From contig NZ_FOGW01000027.1 of NCBI RefSeq assembly GCF_900111325.1, forward strand, positions 1 to 24,761: DNA of 24,761 bases. Reading direction: 5' to 3'. A model generated the notes under the pieces. The model did no database searches. It was not told the origin of the DNA and worked only from the letters and a program-made list of their open reading frames with translations. Shown here one piece after another: positions 15,108-24,415 of this stretch; the first letter of the stretch is position 1, and each line of letters starts with the position of its first letter. The position numbers were made by a program, and so were the translations under genes. Origin of the DNA: Lachnobacterium bovis (GTDB lineage Bacteria; Bacillota; Clostridia; Lachnospirales; Lachnospiraceae).

Positions 15108-16463
15108 ATGGACAAAATACTAGACAAATGGAATGAAATATTAAATACCGTCAAAAGTGAATATGAAATTAGTGATGTTTCTTTTGATACTTGGTTACGT
15201 CCTTTAGAACCATATGGAATAATGGACAATACCTTATATATTTTAGTGCCTTCTGAACCTATGGCTTTGGGGTATATTTCAAAAAAATATCATTTGCCAC
15301 TCAAAACCATTATTGCAGAAGTAACAGGTACTGTTTTTGAGGTGAAATTTATTTTACCAGAACAAGCCTCACAAATTAATCCAGCTTCTAAAGTATCAAA
15401 ACCTATTAAAAATAATGTATCAATTGAAAGTTCCAATCTAAATCCAAACTATACATTCGATACATTTGTTGTAGGTAACAACAATAGATTTGCACAATCC
15501 GCATCACTTGCTGTAGCTGAATCTCCAGGTGAAGCATATAATCCACTTTATATTTATGGTGGTCCAGGATTAGGTAAAACTCACTTAATGCATTCTATTG
15601 GTCATTTTATTTTAGAAAAAAATCCTACTACCAAAGTTCTCTATGTTACATCAGAGGAATTTACTAATGAGGTTATCGAATCTATTCGTAATGGTAATGC
15701 CTCTTCGATGACTAAATTTAGAGACAAATATCGTAAAGTTGATGTTTTAATGATCGATGATATCCAATTTATAATAGGAAAAGAGAGTACTCAGGAAGAA
15801 TTTTTCCATACTTTCAATGCCTTACAAACTCAAGGAAAACAAATCATTTTGACATCAGATAAACCTCCAAAAGAAATGGAGACTTTAGAAGAAAGAATTA
15901 GATCTCGTTTTGAATGGGGCTTAATGGCCGACATCGGTACACCGGATTACGAAACTAGAATGGCAATTTTAAGAAAAAAAGCAACAAATGATAATTTTAA
16001 CATAAATGATGAAATATTAAATTTCATTGCCAATAATATAAAATCCAACGTTCGTGAATTAGAGGGTGCATTGAATAAATTACTTGCATACAACAATTTA
16101 GTTCATGAAGAAATTACTATGGATATCGCTCAAAAGGAATTACAAAATATTATAACTCCTGATAAACCTAAAGAAATAACTCCACAATTAATTATAGAAA
16201 TTGTAGCAGAACACTTCCAGATTTCTTTAGACCAAATGATATCTAAAAGTAGAAGTAGTGATATAGCTAAGCCAAGACAAATTGCTATGTATTTATGTAA
16301 AAATATGACAGATATTCCACTTGATACTATAGGTTCATTACTTGGTGGACGTGATCACTCAACAATTATTCATGGTATTAAAAAAATTACTGAGGAATAT
16401 GACTCTAATGAAAATATTCGTAATACCATTGAAACTATTAAAAAGAAAATTAATCCAAACTAA
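15108..16463 (+). CDS. dnaA: Chromosomal replication initiator DnaA
   Basis: The AAA+ initiator that binds DnaA boxes and opens oriC. The 451 residues show domain I (1-82), a short domain II linker (about 84-112), and the AAA+ domain. Walker A is GGPGLGKTH at 151-159 and Walker B is VLMIDDIQF at 213-221; the arginine-finger region is RIRSRFEWGL. Domain IV carries the DNA-binding signature GGRDHSTIIHGIKKI from residue 413. TTGGAGAAG lies before the ATG. It is the first gene of the rightward arm, flanked on both sides by DnaA-box clusters. Confidence 0.98.
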   Translation: MDKILDKWNEILNTVKSEYEISDVSFDTWLRPLEPYGIMDNTLYILVPSEPMALGYISKKYHLPLKTIIAEVTGTVFEVKFILPEQASQINPASKVSKPIKNNVSIESSNLNPNYTFDTFVVGNNNRFAQSASLAVAESPGEAYNPLYIYGGPGLGKTHLMHSIGHFILEKNPTTKVLYVTSEEFTNEVIESIRNGNASSMTKFRDKYRKVDVLMIDDIQFIIGKESTQEEFFHTFNALQTQGKQIILTSDKPPKEMETLEERIRSRFEWGLMADIGTPDYETRMAILRKKATNDNFNINDEILNFIANNIKSNVRELEGALNKLLAYNNLVHEEITMDIAQKELQNIITPDKPKEITPQLIIEIVAEHFQISLDQMISKSRSSDIAKPRQIAMYLCKNMTDIPLDTIGSLLGGRDHSTIIHGIKKITEEYDSNENIRNTIETIKKKINPN

Positions 16464-16845
16464 ATATATATAATAAATGATTATAAAAATTACATTTATA
16501 TAGAAGAAACTCGTAATTTGTTATTATTTTTGCGTTTTAAACCTAATGGATCAACAGAGTTATCAAGATGTTTTTAACTTTTCCACGTTCATACTACGTT
16601 GATACGCCTTGATATTATGGATAACTTTCCTTATTTTCCACGACTTTGTGAATTTTGGATGTTGTTATTCACATTCTGTCCCTGTTTAATCCGCAACTTT
16701 TTAACACACTTATACAGTCGATTTTATTCTTCTAAATGGCGGTTTTATCACGTTTTTAACACTTATTAACTTATTAACACCCCCTAAGAAGATTACTACG
16801 GATTATTTATATATTTTATTTATTTTACGCGGGAGGCACTCACAC
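16464..16845. other. oriC part 2: DnaA boxes, C-cluster and AT-rich unwinding candidate
   Basis: This 382-base gap between dnaA and dnaN holds box-like 9-mers: TTATCCATA on minus (16616-16624), TTATTCACA on plus (16665-16673), TTATTAACA on plus (16771-16779) and two copies of TTTTCCACG (16579-16587, 16634-16642). The last full box is followed by five C (16780-16784), then a stretch with ATTACTAC (16792-16799) resembling DnaA-trios, then a 27-base run almost free of G/C (16801-16827). In Bacillus the same order (boxes, GC cluster, trios, AT-rich element) marks the unwinding site. That the AT-rich run is the unwinding element here is inference. Confidence 0.75.
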
Positions 16846-17958
16846 ATGAAATTTATTTGTTCTAAATCAAATTTATACAACGGAGTTAAAACTGTTCAAA
16901 GGGCAGTTCCTACTAGAACAACTATGCCTATACTTGAATGTATCTTAATCGATGCAACTACTAACGAAATTAAATTAACAGCCAACGACACTGAACTTGG
17001 TATTGAAACAATAATAGAAGGTGATGTTCAAGAACATGGTATCATTGCTTTAGATTCTACAATTTTTTCTAACATAGTTAGTAAATTACCTGATAACATG
17101 GTTACTATCGAAACAGATGAAAACTTTAAAGCACATATTAGTTGTGAAAAAGCTAAATTTGATATTTTAGGTAAATCTGGGGATGATTTTTCATACTTAC
17201 CTTTTATCGAAAAATCTCAAGGAATTACAATTTCTCAATTTTCTCTAAAAGATGTAATAGAGAGAACATCTTTTGCAATAGCTAATGATGACAATAATAA
17301 ACTTATGACTGGTGAATTATTCAAAATTAATGAGAATAATTTAGAAGTTGTAGCACTTGATAGACATAGAATTGCTGTACGTTACATTGAATTAAAAGAA
17401 AGTTATTCTCCAAGAGAGTTAATTGTGCCAGGTAAAACTTTAAAAGAAATAAAAAATATTATCCCTGGTAATGTGAATGAAAATGTGTTAATTTACAACA
17501 CCAATAATCACATTGTCTTTGAATTTGAAAAAACAACAGTTGTATCTAGATTAATTGAAGGTGACTATTTTAAAATAGATTCAATGTTATCTACAGATTA
17601 CGAAACTAAAGTTCAAATAAATAAAAAAGAGCTCTATGAAAGTATTGATAGAGCTACTCTTCTCGTAAAAGAAAGTGATAAAAAACCAATTATCATGAAT
17701 ATCACAGATTCAAACATGGAAGTAATGATTAATTCATATATAGGTTCAATGGATGAAAATATTGACATTGAAAAAGATGGTCGAGATATCATGATTGGAT
17801 TTAATCCTAAATTCTTTACAGATGCTTTAAAAGCAATCGATGAAGATGAAATTAATTTATATATGATTAATCCAAAGGCGCCTTGTTTTATAAAAGATGA
17901 TAAGGGCACATTTATATATTTAATTTTACCTGTAAATTTTAATGCAATAGCAAATTAG
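16846..17958 (+). CDS. dnaN: DNA polymerase III beta subunit (sliding clamp)
   Basis: The ring-shaped clamp that tethers DNA polymerase III and many repair factors to DNA. The 370-residue length is typical for three tandem clamp domains of about 120 residues. The start MKFICSKSNLYNGVKTVQRAVPTRTTMPILE is characteristic, as is LELTANDTELGI-type text at about 44-55 (here IKLTANDTELGIET). It ends with the conserved YLILPV stretch (about 360-365). The ribosome site GGGAGG lies about 10 bases upstream of the ATG. It follows oriC part 2 and is followed by the S4 gene after 8 bases. Confidence 0.97.
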   Translation: MKFICSKSNLYNGVKTVQRAVPTRTTMPILECILIDATTNEIKLTANDTELGIETIIEGDVQEHGIIALDSTIFSNIVSKLPDNMVTIETDENFKAHISCEKAKFDILGKSGDDFSYLPFIEKSQGITISQFSLKDVIERTSFAIANDDNNKLMTGELFKINENNLEVVALDRHRIAVRYIELKESYSPRELIVPGKTLKEIKNIIPGNVNENVLIYNTNNHIVFEFEKTTVVSRLIEGDYFKIDSMLSTDYETKVQINKKELYESIDRATLLVKESDKKPIIMNITDSNMEVMINSYIGSMDENIDIEKDGRDIMIGFNPKFFTDALKAIDEDEINLYMINPKAPCFIKDDKGTFIYLILPVNFNAIAN

Positions 17959-17966
17959 GAGAAAAA

Positions 17967-18182
17967 ATGATAGAAATAACAATTAAAGAATCAGAAGAAT
18001 TTATTAAATTAGGTCAGGCTTTAAAAAAAGCCGGATTAGTAGATTCTGGTGTAGATGCCAAAATGGTAATCCTTGATGGATTAGTTCAAGTTAATGGTCA
18101 AGTTGATACTAGACGAGGAAAAAAATTATATGATGGTGATGAAGTAACCTATAACGGTGAAGTCATTAAAATAAGCAAATGA
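17967..18182 (+). CDS. yaaA: S4-domain RNA-binding protein YaaA/RlbA
   Basis: A 71-residue protein made of one S4-like RNA-binding domain: FIKLGQALKKAGLVDSGVDAK, then GLVQVNGQVDTRRGKKLYDGDEV. It is the small gene found between dnaN and recF in most Firmicutes, probably linked to ribosome assembly. TAGGAG precedes the ATG. Its TGA overlaps the recF ATG in an ATGA junction, so recF translation is likely coupled to it. Confidence 0.93.
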   Translation: MIEITIKESEEFIKLGQALKKAGLVDSGVDAKMVILDGLVQVNGQVDTRRGKKLYDGDEVTYNGEVIKISK

Positions 18183-19279
18183 TAATTAATGCAATAGAAT
18201 TGTCTAATTTTAGAAATTACGAATTATTAAATTTAAAATTGGATAAGGGTACTAATATTTTTTTTGGAGATAATGCTCAAGGTAAAACTAATATTTTAGA
18301 AGCTGCCTATCTTTCAGCTACAACAAAATCCCATAGGGGAAGCAAAGATAGGGAGTTAATAAAATTTAAAAATGATGAAGCGCATATTAGAACTAATTTA
18401 ACAAAAAAAGATATCCCTTACAGAATTGATATTCATCTAAAAAAAAATCATAGTAAGGGTATTGCTTTGAATCAGATCCCAATAAAAAAGGCTAGTGAAT
18501 TGTACGGGATAATCAACATGGTATTTTTTTCTCCAGAGGATTTAAATATTATAAAAAATGGTCCCGCAGCTAGACGACGTTTTATTGATGGTGAATTATC
18601 TCAATTAGACAAAATATATATGTCTAATTTGTCTAAATATAATAAAATTTTAATGCAGAGAAATCGTTTACTCAAAGAAATTTCGTTTAATCCACAACTG
18701 AAGGATACCCTAGAAATATGGGATATGCAGTTAGTTAATTGTGGAAATGAAATTATAAAACGCAGGGAGAAATTTGTTAAAAATTTAGGACAAATTTTGT
18801 CTGAGATACATAAAAATATTTCTGGTGGTAAAGAGAAACTTGAGATTTTTTATGAAGCAGATGTAAATAGCGATCAGTTTGAAAGTAAGTTATTGAATAA
18901 TCAAATTAAAGATTTAAAATTTATGCAGACATCTGTTGGACCACATAGAGATGATATTTCTTTTGAAATTAATGGGATTGATGTACGTAAGTATGGTTCA
19001 CAAGGGCAGCAAAGAACGGTTGCTCTATCTCTAAAATTGGCTGAAATAAAATTAGTCGAAGAGACAGTAAACGACACACCAATCTTATTATTAGATGACG
19101 TTTTATCAGAATTAGACAGTAATAGACAGAATTATTTGTTGAACAGTATTAGTAATATTCAAACTTTAATCACATGTACTGGTGTGGAAGAGTTTGTTAG
19201 AAATAGATTTGAAATCAATAAGATTTTTAAAGTTTCAAATGGTACAGTTGAGGAATTGGAAAATTTGAAATTTGAATAA
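18179..19279 (+). CDS. recF: DNA replication and repair protein RecF
   Basis: An SMC-like ATPase that helps load RecA at single-strand gaps with RecO and RecR. The 366-residue protein begins LSNFRNYELLNLKL. It has Walker A GDNAQGKT at 30-37, the ABC-type signature GSQGQQRTVALSLKLAE at 273-289, and Walker B LLLDDVLSELD at 303-313. Length is normal. The start overlaps the S4 gene stop by 4 bases and has no strong ribosome site of its own, which fits coupled translation. gyrB follows after 30 bases. Confidence 0.97.
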   Translation: MIINAIELSNFRNYELLNLKLDKGTNIFFGDNAQGKTNILEAAYLSATTKSHRGSKDRELIKFKNDEAHIRTNLTKKDIPYRIDIHLKKNHSKGIALNQIPIKKASELYGIINMVFFSPEDLNIIKNGPAARRRFIDGELSQLDKIYMSNLSKYNKILMQRNRLLKEISFNPQLKDTLEIWDMQLVNCGNEIIKRREKFVKNLGQILSEIHKNISGGKEKLEIFYEADVNSDQFESKLLNNQIKDLKFMQTSVGPHRDDISFEINGIDVRKYGSQGQQRTVALSLKLAEIKLVEETVNDTPILLLDDVLSELDSNRQNYLLNSISNIQTLITCTGVEEFVRNRFEINKIFKVSNGTVEELENLKFE

Positions 19280-19309
19280 AACAAATTACTCAAGATTAGG
19301 AGGCAGTTC

Positions 19310-21244
19310 ATGAGTGAAGAAATAAACAAGAATCAGGAATATGGTGCTGATCAGATTCAAATTCTCGAAGGATTAGAAGCTGTAAGAAAAAGACCAGGTA
19401 TGTACATTGGTAGTACATCAGAGAGAGGTTTACACCATCTGGTTTATGAAATTGTTGATAATGCCGTAGATGAAGCTTTAGCTGGATATTGTAATTCTAT
19501 ACAAGTCGTAGTTGAAGAGGATAATTCGATTACAGTTATCGATAATGGTAGAGGAATTCCAGTTGGAACAAATCATAAAGCAAATAAATCAGCATTAGAA
19601 GTAGTGTTTACTGTTCTCCATGCTGGAGGAAAATTTGGTGGCGGAGGCTATAAAGTTTCTGGTGGCTTACATGGTGTAGGTGCATCAGTAGTTAATGCTT
19701 TATCAAATAGCCTAGAAGTAGAAGTTGCTAGAGAAGGCAAAATTTATAGACAGACATATACACGTGGTGTACCAAATGGCTCTGTAGAAATTGTTGGTGA
19801 ATGCGATAAAGACAAGCATGGAACCAAAGTACATTTTTTACCAGATGATACTATTTTTGAAGTTACTGAATTCAAGTATGACATATTAAAACAAAGATTA
19901 AGAGAAACTGCATTTTTAACAAAAGGTTTAAAAATCACATTAATCGATACAAGAGAAAATTCTAAACACAATCATGTTTTCCATTATGCTGGTGGAATAA
20001 AAGAATTTGTTGAATATTTAAATCGTGGAAAAGAAGCCTTATATGACGAGGTTATCTATTGCGAAGGAAAAAGAAATAATGTTTATGTTGAAGTAGCTAT
20101 GCAACATAATGAATCATATAATGATTCTGCATATAGCTTTGTAAATAATATCATTACTCCAGAAGGTGGAACTCATTTAACTGGTTTTAGAAATGCTATT
20201 ACTAAAACATTTAATAACTATGCAAAAGCGACAAAAATGATTAAAGATAATGATCAACCTTTAAACGGAGAAGATATAAGAGAAGGTTTAACTGCTATTA
20301 TTAGCGTAAAAATTGAAGAACCACAGTTTGAGGGTCAAACAAAGCAAAAACTTGGTAATAGTGAGGCACGAGGTGCAGTAGATTCAATTGTTAGTGAACA
20401 GTTAACATATTTCTTAGAGCAGAATCCGGATGTTGCAAAACAGATTATTTCGAAATCAATTTTAGCACAAAGAGCAAGAGAAGCTGCTAGATCAGCAAGG
20501 GAGGCTACTAGAAGAAAATCAGCATTAGAAAATACTTCTTTGCCAGGAAAATTAGCAGATTGTTCTGATAAAGATCCTAAAAATTGTGAAATATTTATAG
20601 TCGAGGGAGATTCGGCCGGAGGTTCTGCAAAAGTTGCAAGAAGTCGTGCAACACAGGCAATTTTACCTTTGAGAGGAAAAATTCTTAATGTTGAAAAAGC
20701 AAGACCTGATAAAATTTTTAACAACGAAGAAATTAGATCAATGATAACAGCTTTTGGAACAGGTATTTTAGATGATTTTGATCTTTCTAAATTACGTTAC
20801 GATAAGATTATTATTATGACAGATGCCGACGTTGATGGTGCACATATTGAAACATTGATGTTAACATTCTTGTATAGATTCATGCCTGAGTTAATTAAAG
20901 AGGGTCATGTTTATTTGGCAACACCACCGCTATATAAAATTGAAAAAAATAAAAAAGTTTGGTATGCATACAGTGATGAAGAACTAAACAAAATTATTAG
21001 CGAAATCGGAAGAGATCAAAATAATAAAATACAACGTTATAAAGGATTGGGTGAAATGGATGCAGAACAGCTTTGGGAAACAACTATGGATCCTGCAAAC
21101 AGAATTCTTAAACGAGTAACAATGGATGATGAATCAGCATCCGAGGTAGATGTAACATTTACTACATTGATGGGTGATAAGGTAGAACCAAGAAGAGAAT
21201 TCATTGAGACAAATGCAAAATATGTACAAAATTTAGATATTTAA
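19310..21244 (+). CDS. gyrB: DNA gyrase subunit B
   Basis: The ATPase subunit of DNA gyrase. The 644-residue length fits the short Gram-positive type. The GHKL ATPase domain shows RKRPGMYIGST at 27-36, EIVDNAVDEALAG at 47-59 (catalytic Glu47, Mg-binding Asn51) and GGLHGVGASVVNALS near 120-135. The TOPRIM domain has VEGDSAGGSA from 431 and TDADVDGAH from 504, supplying the metal-binding Glu432, Asp505 and Asp507. The C-terminal IQRYKGLGEMDAEQLWETTMDP motif is intact, which supports gyrase or topo IV; the position next to gyrA and recF decides for gyrB. AGGAGG lies before the ATG. Confidence 0.98.
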   Translation: MSEEINKNQEYGADQIQILEGLEAVRKRPGMYIGSTSERGLHHLVYEIVDNAVDEALAGYCNSIQVVVEEDNSITVIDNGRGIPVGTNHKANKSALEVVFTVLHAGGKFGGGGYKVSGGLHGVGASVVNALSNSLEVEVAREGKIYRQTYTRGVPNGSVEIVGECDKDKHGTKVHFLPDDTIFEVTEFKYDILKQRLRETAFLTKGLKITLIDTRENSKHNHVFHYAGGIKEFVEYLNRGKEALYDEVIYCEGKRNNVYVEVAMQHNESYNDSAYSFVNNIITPEGGTHLTGFRNAITKTFNNYAKATKMIKDNDQPLNGEDIREGLTAIISVKIEEPQFEGQTKQKLGNSEARGAVDSIVSEQLTYFLEQNPDVAKQIISKSILAQRAREAARSAREATRRKSALENTSLPGKLADCSDKDPKNCEIFIVEGDSAGGSAKVARSRATQAILPLRGKILNVEKARPDKIFNNEEIRSMITAFGTGILDDFDLSKLRYDKIIIMTDADVDGAHIETLMLTFLYRFMPELIKEGHVYLATPPLYKIEKNKKVWYAYSDEELNKIISEIGRDQNNKIQRYKGLGEMDAEQLWETTMDPANRILKRVTMDDESASEVDVTFTTLMGDKVEPRREFIETNAKYVQNLDI

Positions 21245-21260
21245 GGAGGAATACATTTAA

Positions 21261-23768
21261 ATGGATGACAAAATTTTTGACCAAATACTTCAAGTTGATT
21301 TAAAGAAAACTATGGAGACCTCCTATATAGATTATGCTATGAGTGTAATTGCATCTAGAGCATTACCTGATGTAAGAGATGGTTTGAAACCAGTTCAGAG
21401 AAGAGTTTTATATTCAATGATTGAGTTAAATAATACACCTGATAAGCCACATAGAAAATCAGCACGTATTGTTGGTGACACTATGGGTAAATACCATCCA
21501 CACGGTGATAGTTCTATTTATGGTGCCTTAGTAAATATGGCTCAGCAATGGTCTACAAGATATCCATTGGTTGATGGTCATGGTAACTTTGGATCTGTCG
21601 ATGGTGATGGTGCAGCTGCGATGCGTTATACAGAGGCAAGATTAAGTAAAATTTCAATCAAAATGATTGAAGATATTAACAAAGATACAGTTGATTTTAC
21701 TCCAAACTTTGATGAGACAGAAAAAGAGCCTGTTGTATTACCATCAAGATATCCTAATCTTCTTGTAAATGGTACTACAGGTATAGCAGTAGGTATGGCA
21801 ACCAATATACCTCCACATAACTTAGGAGAAGTAATTGATGCTGTAGTAAAAATAATAGATGATGATATTGAAAATCAGGAAACAACAATTGATGATTTAA
21901 TAAAAATTGTTAAAGGCCCAGATTTTCCAACAGGTGGTACAATTTTAGGAACTTCAGGAATAAATGAAGCTTATAGAACTGGTAGAGGAAAGATTAAAGT
22001 AAGAGCAGTTACAGACATTGAACCAATGCATGCTGGAAAAAACAGAATTGTTGTTACGGAATTACCATATCTTGTAAATAAAGCTCGTTTAATTGAGAAA
22101 ATTGCTGAATTAGTAAAATTAAAGAGAATTGAAGGTATTACTGCCCTTAGAGATGAATCAGACAGAGAGGGTATGCGTATTGCAATCGAATTAAAGAATG
22201 GAGTTAATCCATCTGTAATTTTAAATCAATTATATAAACATACACAATTACAAGATACTTTTGGCGTAATAAATTTAGCTTTAGTAAATAATGAGCCTAA
22301 AATTCTCAATTTAAAAGAATTATTAGAATATTATTTAGAGCATCAAAAAGATGTAATTACTAGACGTACAAAATATGATTTAAACAAAGCGGAAGAACGT
22401 GCTCATATTTTACAAGGTTTAATAATTGCATTAGATAATATTGATGAAGTAATTCAAATCATTAGAAGTAGTAAAACAACTGCAGAAGCAAAAGAGAGAT
22501 TAATTAATAGATTCTCTTTATCAGAAGCTCAGTCTCAAGCTATTGTAGATATGAGATTACGTGCACTCACAGGTTTAGAGCGAGAGAAAATTGAGTCAGA
22601 ATATCAGCAGTTGATGGAGAAAATTGCCGAATTGAAAGCTATTTTAGCTGATGAGAATAAACTATTAACAGTTATAAAAGAAGAAATTTTAGCTATTAAA
22701 GATAAATTCTCAGATGAGAGAAGAACTCAAATCGGATACGATGAATATGATATGTCAATGGAAGATCTTATTCCAGAGAAGAATACAGTTATCACAATGA
22801 CAAAAGTTGGTTATATCAAGAGAATGGATATAGACAATTTTAAAGCTCAACATAGAGGTGGTAAAGGTATAAAAGGAATGGAGACTATTGACGGTGATTA
22901 CATTGATGAAATGATGATGACAACTTCACATCATTACTTAATGTTCTTCACAAATGAAGGTAGAGTGTACAGAATTAAAGCTTATGAAATTCCTGAAGCA
23001 AGTCGAACTGCAAGAGGAACAGCTATAATTAATCTAATACCATTACAGCCAAATGAGAAAATAACTGCAATGATACCAATTAAAGAGTACAAAAAAGATC
23101 AATATCTATTTATGGCTACTAAGAAAGGTATTGTCAAAAAGACATCTGTTTGTGATTATGAAAATATTAGAAAAAATGGTTTAGCTGCAATTAAATTACG
23201 TGATGATGACGAATTAATTGAGGTTAAAATCACAAATGATGACAATGAGATAATGTTATTTACTAAATATGGTCAATGTATCAAGTTCAAAGAAGCTGAT
23301 GTAAGAACTACAGGAAGAACAACAATGGGCGTTATTGGTATGAATTTATCTGCTGAAGATGAAGTAATAGCTATGCAAATTGATACTCAAGGTGACGCAT
23401 TATTAATAGTATCTGAAAATGGTATAGGTAAATGTACATTAATGAATGAATTTACACCACAAAATCGTGGAGGTAAAGGAGTAAAATGCTATAAGATTAC
23501 AGAAAAAACAGGTTGTTTAGTTGGAGTTAAGGCTGTAACAGCAGAAAATGAAGTAATGCTTATAACAACAGAAGGTATCATAATCAGAATTAAAGTTGAA
23601 GATACAGCACTTTCTGGAAGAGTAACATCCGGAGTTAAATTGATTGACTTAGATGAGAACGTTAAAGTTGCAAGTGTTGCAAAAGTTAGAGAAGATAAAA
23701 GTTTAATGTCTGATGATGACGAAAATTCAGAAGAAGATCAAGAATCGGAAGAAAAAGAAGATAATTAA
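21261..23768 (+). CDS. gyrA: DNA gyrase subunit A
   Basis: The DNA-cleaving and wrapping subunit of gyrase. The 835-residue protein has the winged-helix core with catalytic Tyr123 in AAAMRYTEARL. The quinolone region reads KYHPHGDSSIYGAL, where Ser84 matches E. coli Ser83 and Gly88 stands at the place of Asp87. A tower and coiled coil follow (about 360-480). The C-terminal beta-pinwheel includes a gyrase-specific box, QHRGGKG, and a related QNRGGKG near the end. These boxes separate gyrA from parC. The tail is strongly acidic (DDDENSEEDQESEEKED). AAGGAGG lies upstream of the ATG and gyrB ends 16 bases before. A terminator follows. Confidence 0.98.
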   Translation: MDDKIFDQILQVDLKKTMETSYIDYAMSVIASRALPDVRDGLKPVQRRVLYSMIELNNTPDKPHRKSARIVGDTMGKYHPHGDSSIYGALVNMAQQWSTRYPLVDGHGNFGSVDGDGAAAMRYTEARLSKISIKMIEDINKDTVDFTPNFDETEKEPVVLPSRYPNLLVNGTTGIAVGMATNIPPHNLGEVIDAVVKIIDDDIENQETTIDDLIKIVKGPDFPTGGTILGTSGINEAYRTGRGKIKVRAVTDIEPMHAGKNRIVVTELPYLVNKARLIEKIAELVKLKRIEGITALRDESDREGMRIAIELKNGVNPSVILNQLYKHTQLQDTFGVINLALVNNEPKILNLKELLEYYLEHQKDVITRRTKYDLNKAEERAHILQGLIIALDNIDEVIQIIRSSKTTAEAKERLINRFSLSEAQSQAIVDMRLRALTGLEREKIESEYQQLMEKIAELKAILADENKLLTVIKEEILAIKDKFSDERRTQIGYDEYDMSMEDLIPEKNTVITMTKVGYIKRMDIDNFKAQHRGGKGIKGMETIDGDYIDEMMMTTSHHYLMFFTNEGRVYRIKAYEIPEASRTARGTAIINLIPLQPNEKITAMIPIKEYKKDQYLFMATKKGIVKKTSVCDYENIRKNGLAAIKLRDDDELIEVKITNDDNEIMLFTKYGQCIKFKEADVRTTGRTTMGVIGMNLSAEDEVIAMQIDTQGDALLIVSENGIGKCTLMNEFTPQNRGGKGVKCYKITEKTGCLVGVKAVTAENEVMLITTEGIIIRIKVEDTALSGRVTSGVKLIDLDENVKVASVAKVREDKSLMSDDDENSEEDQESEEKEDN

Positions 23769-23794
23769 AAGATCTTTTAATAAGATTAGTTAAA

Positions 23795-23856
23795 AAAGAT
23801 AGAGAGTAATCAAATTTAGAATGTCCGCTATATTTTGATTACGTCTCTATTTTTTA
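23795..23856 (+). terminator. Terminator after gyrA
   Basis: The arms ATAGAGAGTAATCAAA (23799-23814) and TTTTGATTACGTCTCTAT (23833-23850) pair with one bulge, and the stem is followed by a T-run (ATTTTTTATT). A separate 16-base palindrome, TTAAAAGATCTTTTAA, overlaps the gyrA stop (23765-23780). Confidence 0.85.
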
Positions 23857-24181
23857 TTATAGATTAAAATTGAAATATTTATAGTATAATCAAAAAGAAT
23901 GATAAGGATATACTATATCATTCTAAGATCAAAATCCCATAATGTAATAGCAATATAAGATAACTCCAATGGTGTTAATAGAGATATATAAAAGAATATT
24001 TTGTATAGTATATACAGTAAATATAAAATATAGTATATATAGTAAATATAAAATATAGTATATATAGTAAATATAAAAATAGAATATAATTGCAAAAATA
24101 GAAAAAAGACAAAAAATATTGTCGCAAAAAATAATAAGAAAAGGATTATAAAATAAAAAATAAAAAATTATAAAAAAACTA
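23857..24181. other. AT-rich gap before the tRNA-Ser/rRNA operon
   Basis: No coding frame is credible. The only longer open frame (minus, 23913-24095) is a Tyr/Ile-rich artefact of the TATA repeats and has no ribosome site. The stretch contains a 3 x 25 base tandem repeat and poly-A tracts upstream of the tRNA promoter. Confidence 0.7.
24004..24078. repeat. Tandem repeat, three 25-base units
   Basis: Three head-to-tail units begin at 24004, 24029 and 24054. Each opens TATAGTATATA and closes GTAAATATAAAA. Units 2 and 3 are identical; unit 1 has C instead of T at position 12. A degraded continuation follows at 24079. Confidence 0.9.
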
Positions 24182-24210
24182 TTGACAAAAAAGAATTCCT
24201 TTAGTAAAAT
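24182..24210 (+). promoter_or_regulatory. Promoter of tRNA-Ser
   Basis: A perfect TTGACA (24182-24187), 17-base spacer, TAAAAT (24205-24210). The tRNA begins 45 bases after the -10. Confidence 0.85.
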
Positions 24211-24254
24211 AAATAATGCGTCATGCAGAGAAATTAATTTTAAAAAAAGAATTC

Positions 24255-24342
24255 GGAGAAGTACTCAAGAGGCCGAAGAGGTGCCCCTGCTAAGGGTATA
24301 GGTCGGGTGACCGGCGCGAGGGTTCGAATCCCTCCTTCTCCG
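24255..24342 (+). tRNA. tRNA-Ser (anticodon GCT)
   Basis: An 88-base class II cloverleaf. The acceptor arms are GGAGAAG / CTTCTCC. The anticodon stem TGCCC/GGGTA holds loop CTGCTAA, giving anticodon GCT (reads AGC/AGT). The long variable arm expected for serine is present. The T arm is GAGGG-TTCGAAT-CCCTC. The discriminator is G and CCA is not encoded. It lies directly upstream of the rRNA promoter. Confidence 0.96.
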
Positions 24343-24369
24343 CTTCAAAAAAATTAATTGAAAAAAGTG

Positions 24370-24398
24370 TTGACAAAGCATTGAATGTATGATATATT
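24370..24398 (+). promoter_or_regulatory. rRNA operon promoter
   Basis: A perfect TTGACA (24370-24375), 17-base spacer, TATATT (24393-24398). It lies about 205 bases before the 16S gene. Confidence 0.85.
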
Positions 24399-24415
24399 AT
24401 AAAAGCTGCAAGGCA

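Noticed and set aside
19759..19771. parS-like TACACGTGGTGTA inside gyrB
   Set aside because: Only the central CACGTG matches; the flanking arms differ from the parS consensus and the codons encode conserved GyrB sequence.
20335..20724. 129-codon open frame antisense to gyrB
   Set aside because: Shadow of the highly conserved gyrB TOPRIM region on the opposite strand.
23913..24095. 60-codon minus-strand open frame in the gap before tRNA-Ser
   Set aside because: The product is almost only Tyr, Ile and Leu because it reads the TATA tandem repeat; no ribosome site and it abuts nothing functional.
24343..24369. Possible terminator between tRNA-Ser and the rRNA promoter
   Set aside because: Only a 5-bp A/T stem (TTCAA/TTGAA) is available, too weak to call.
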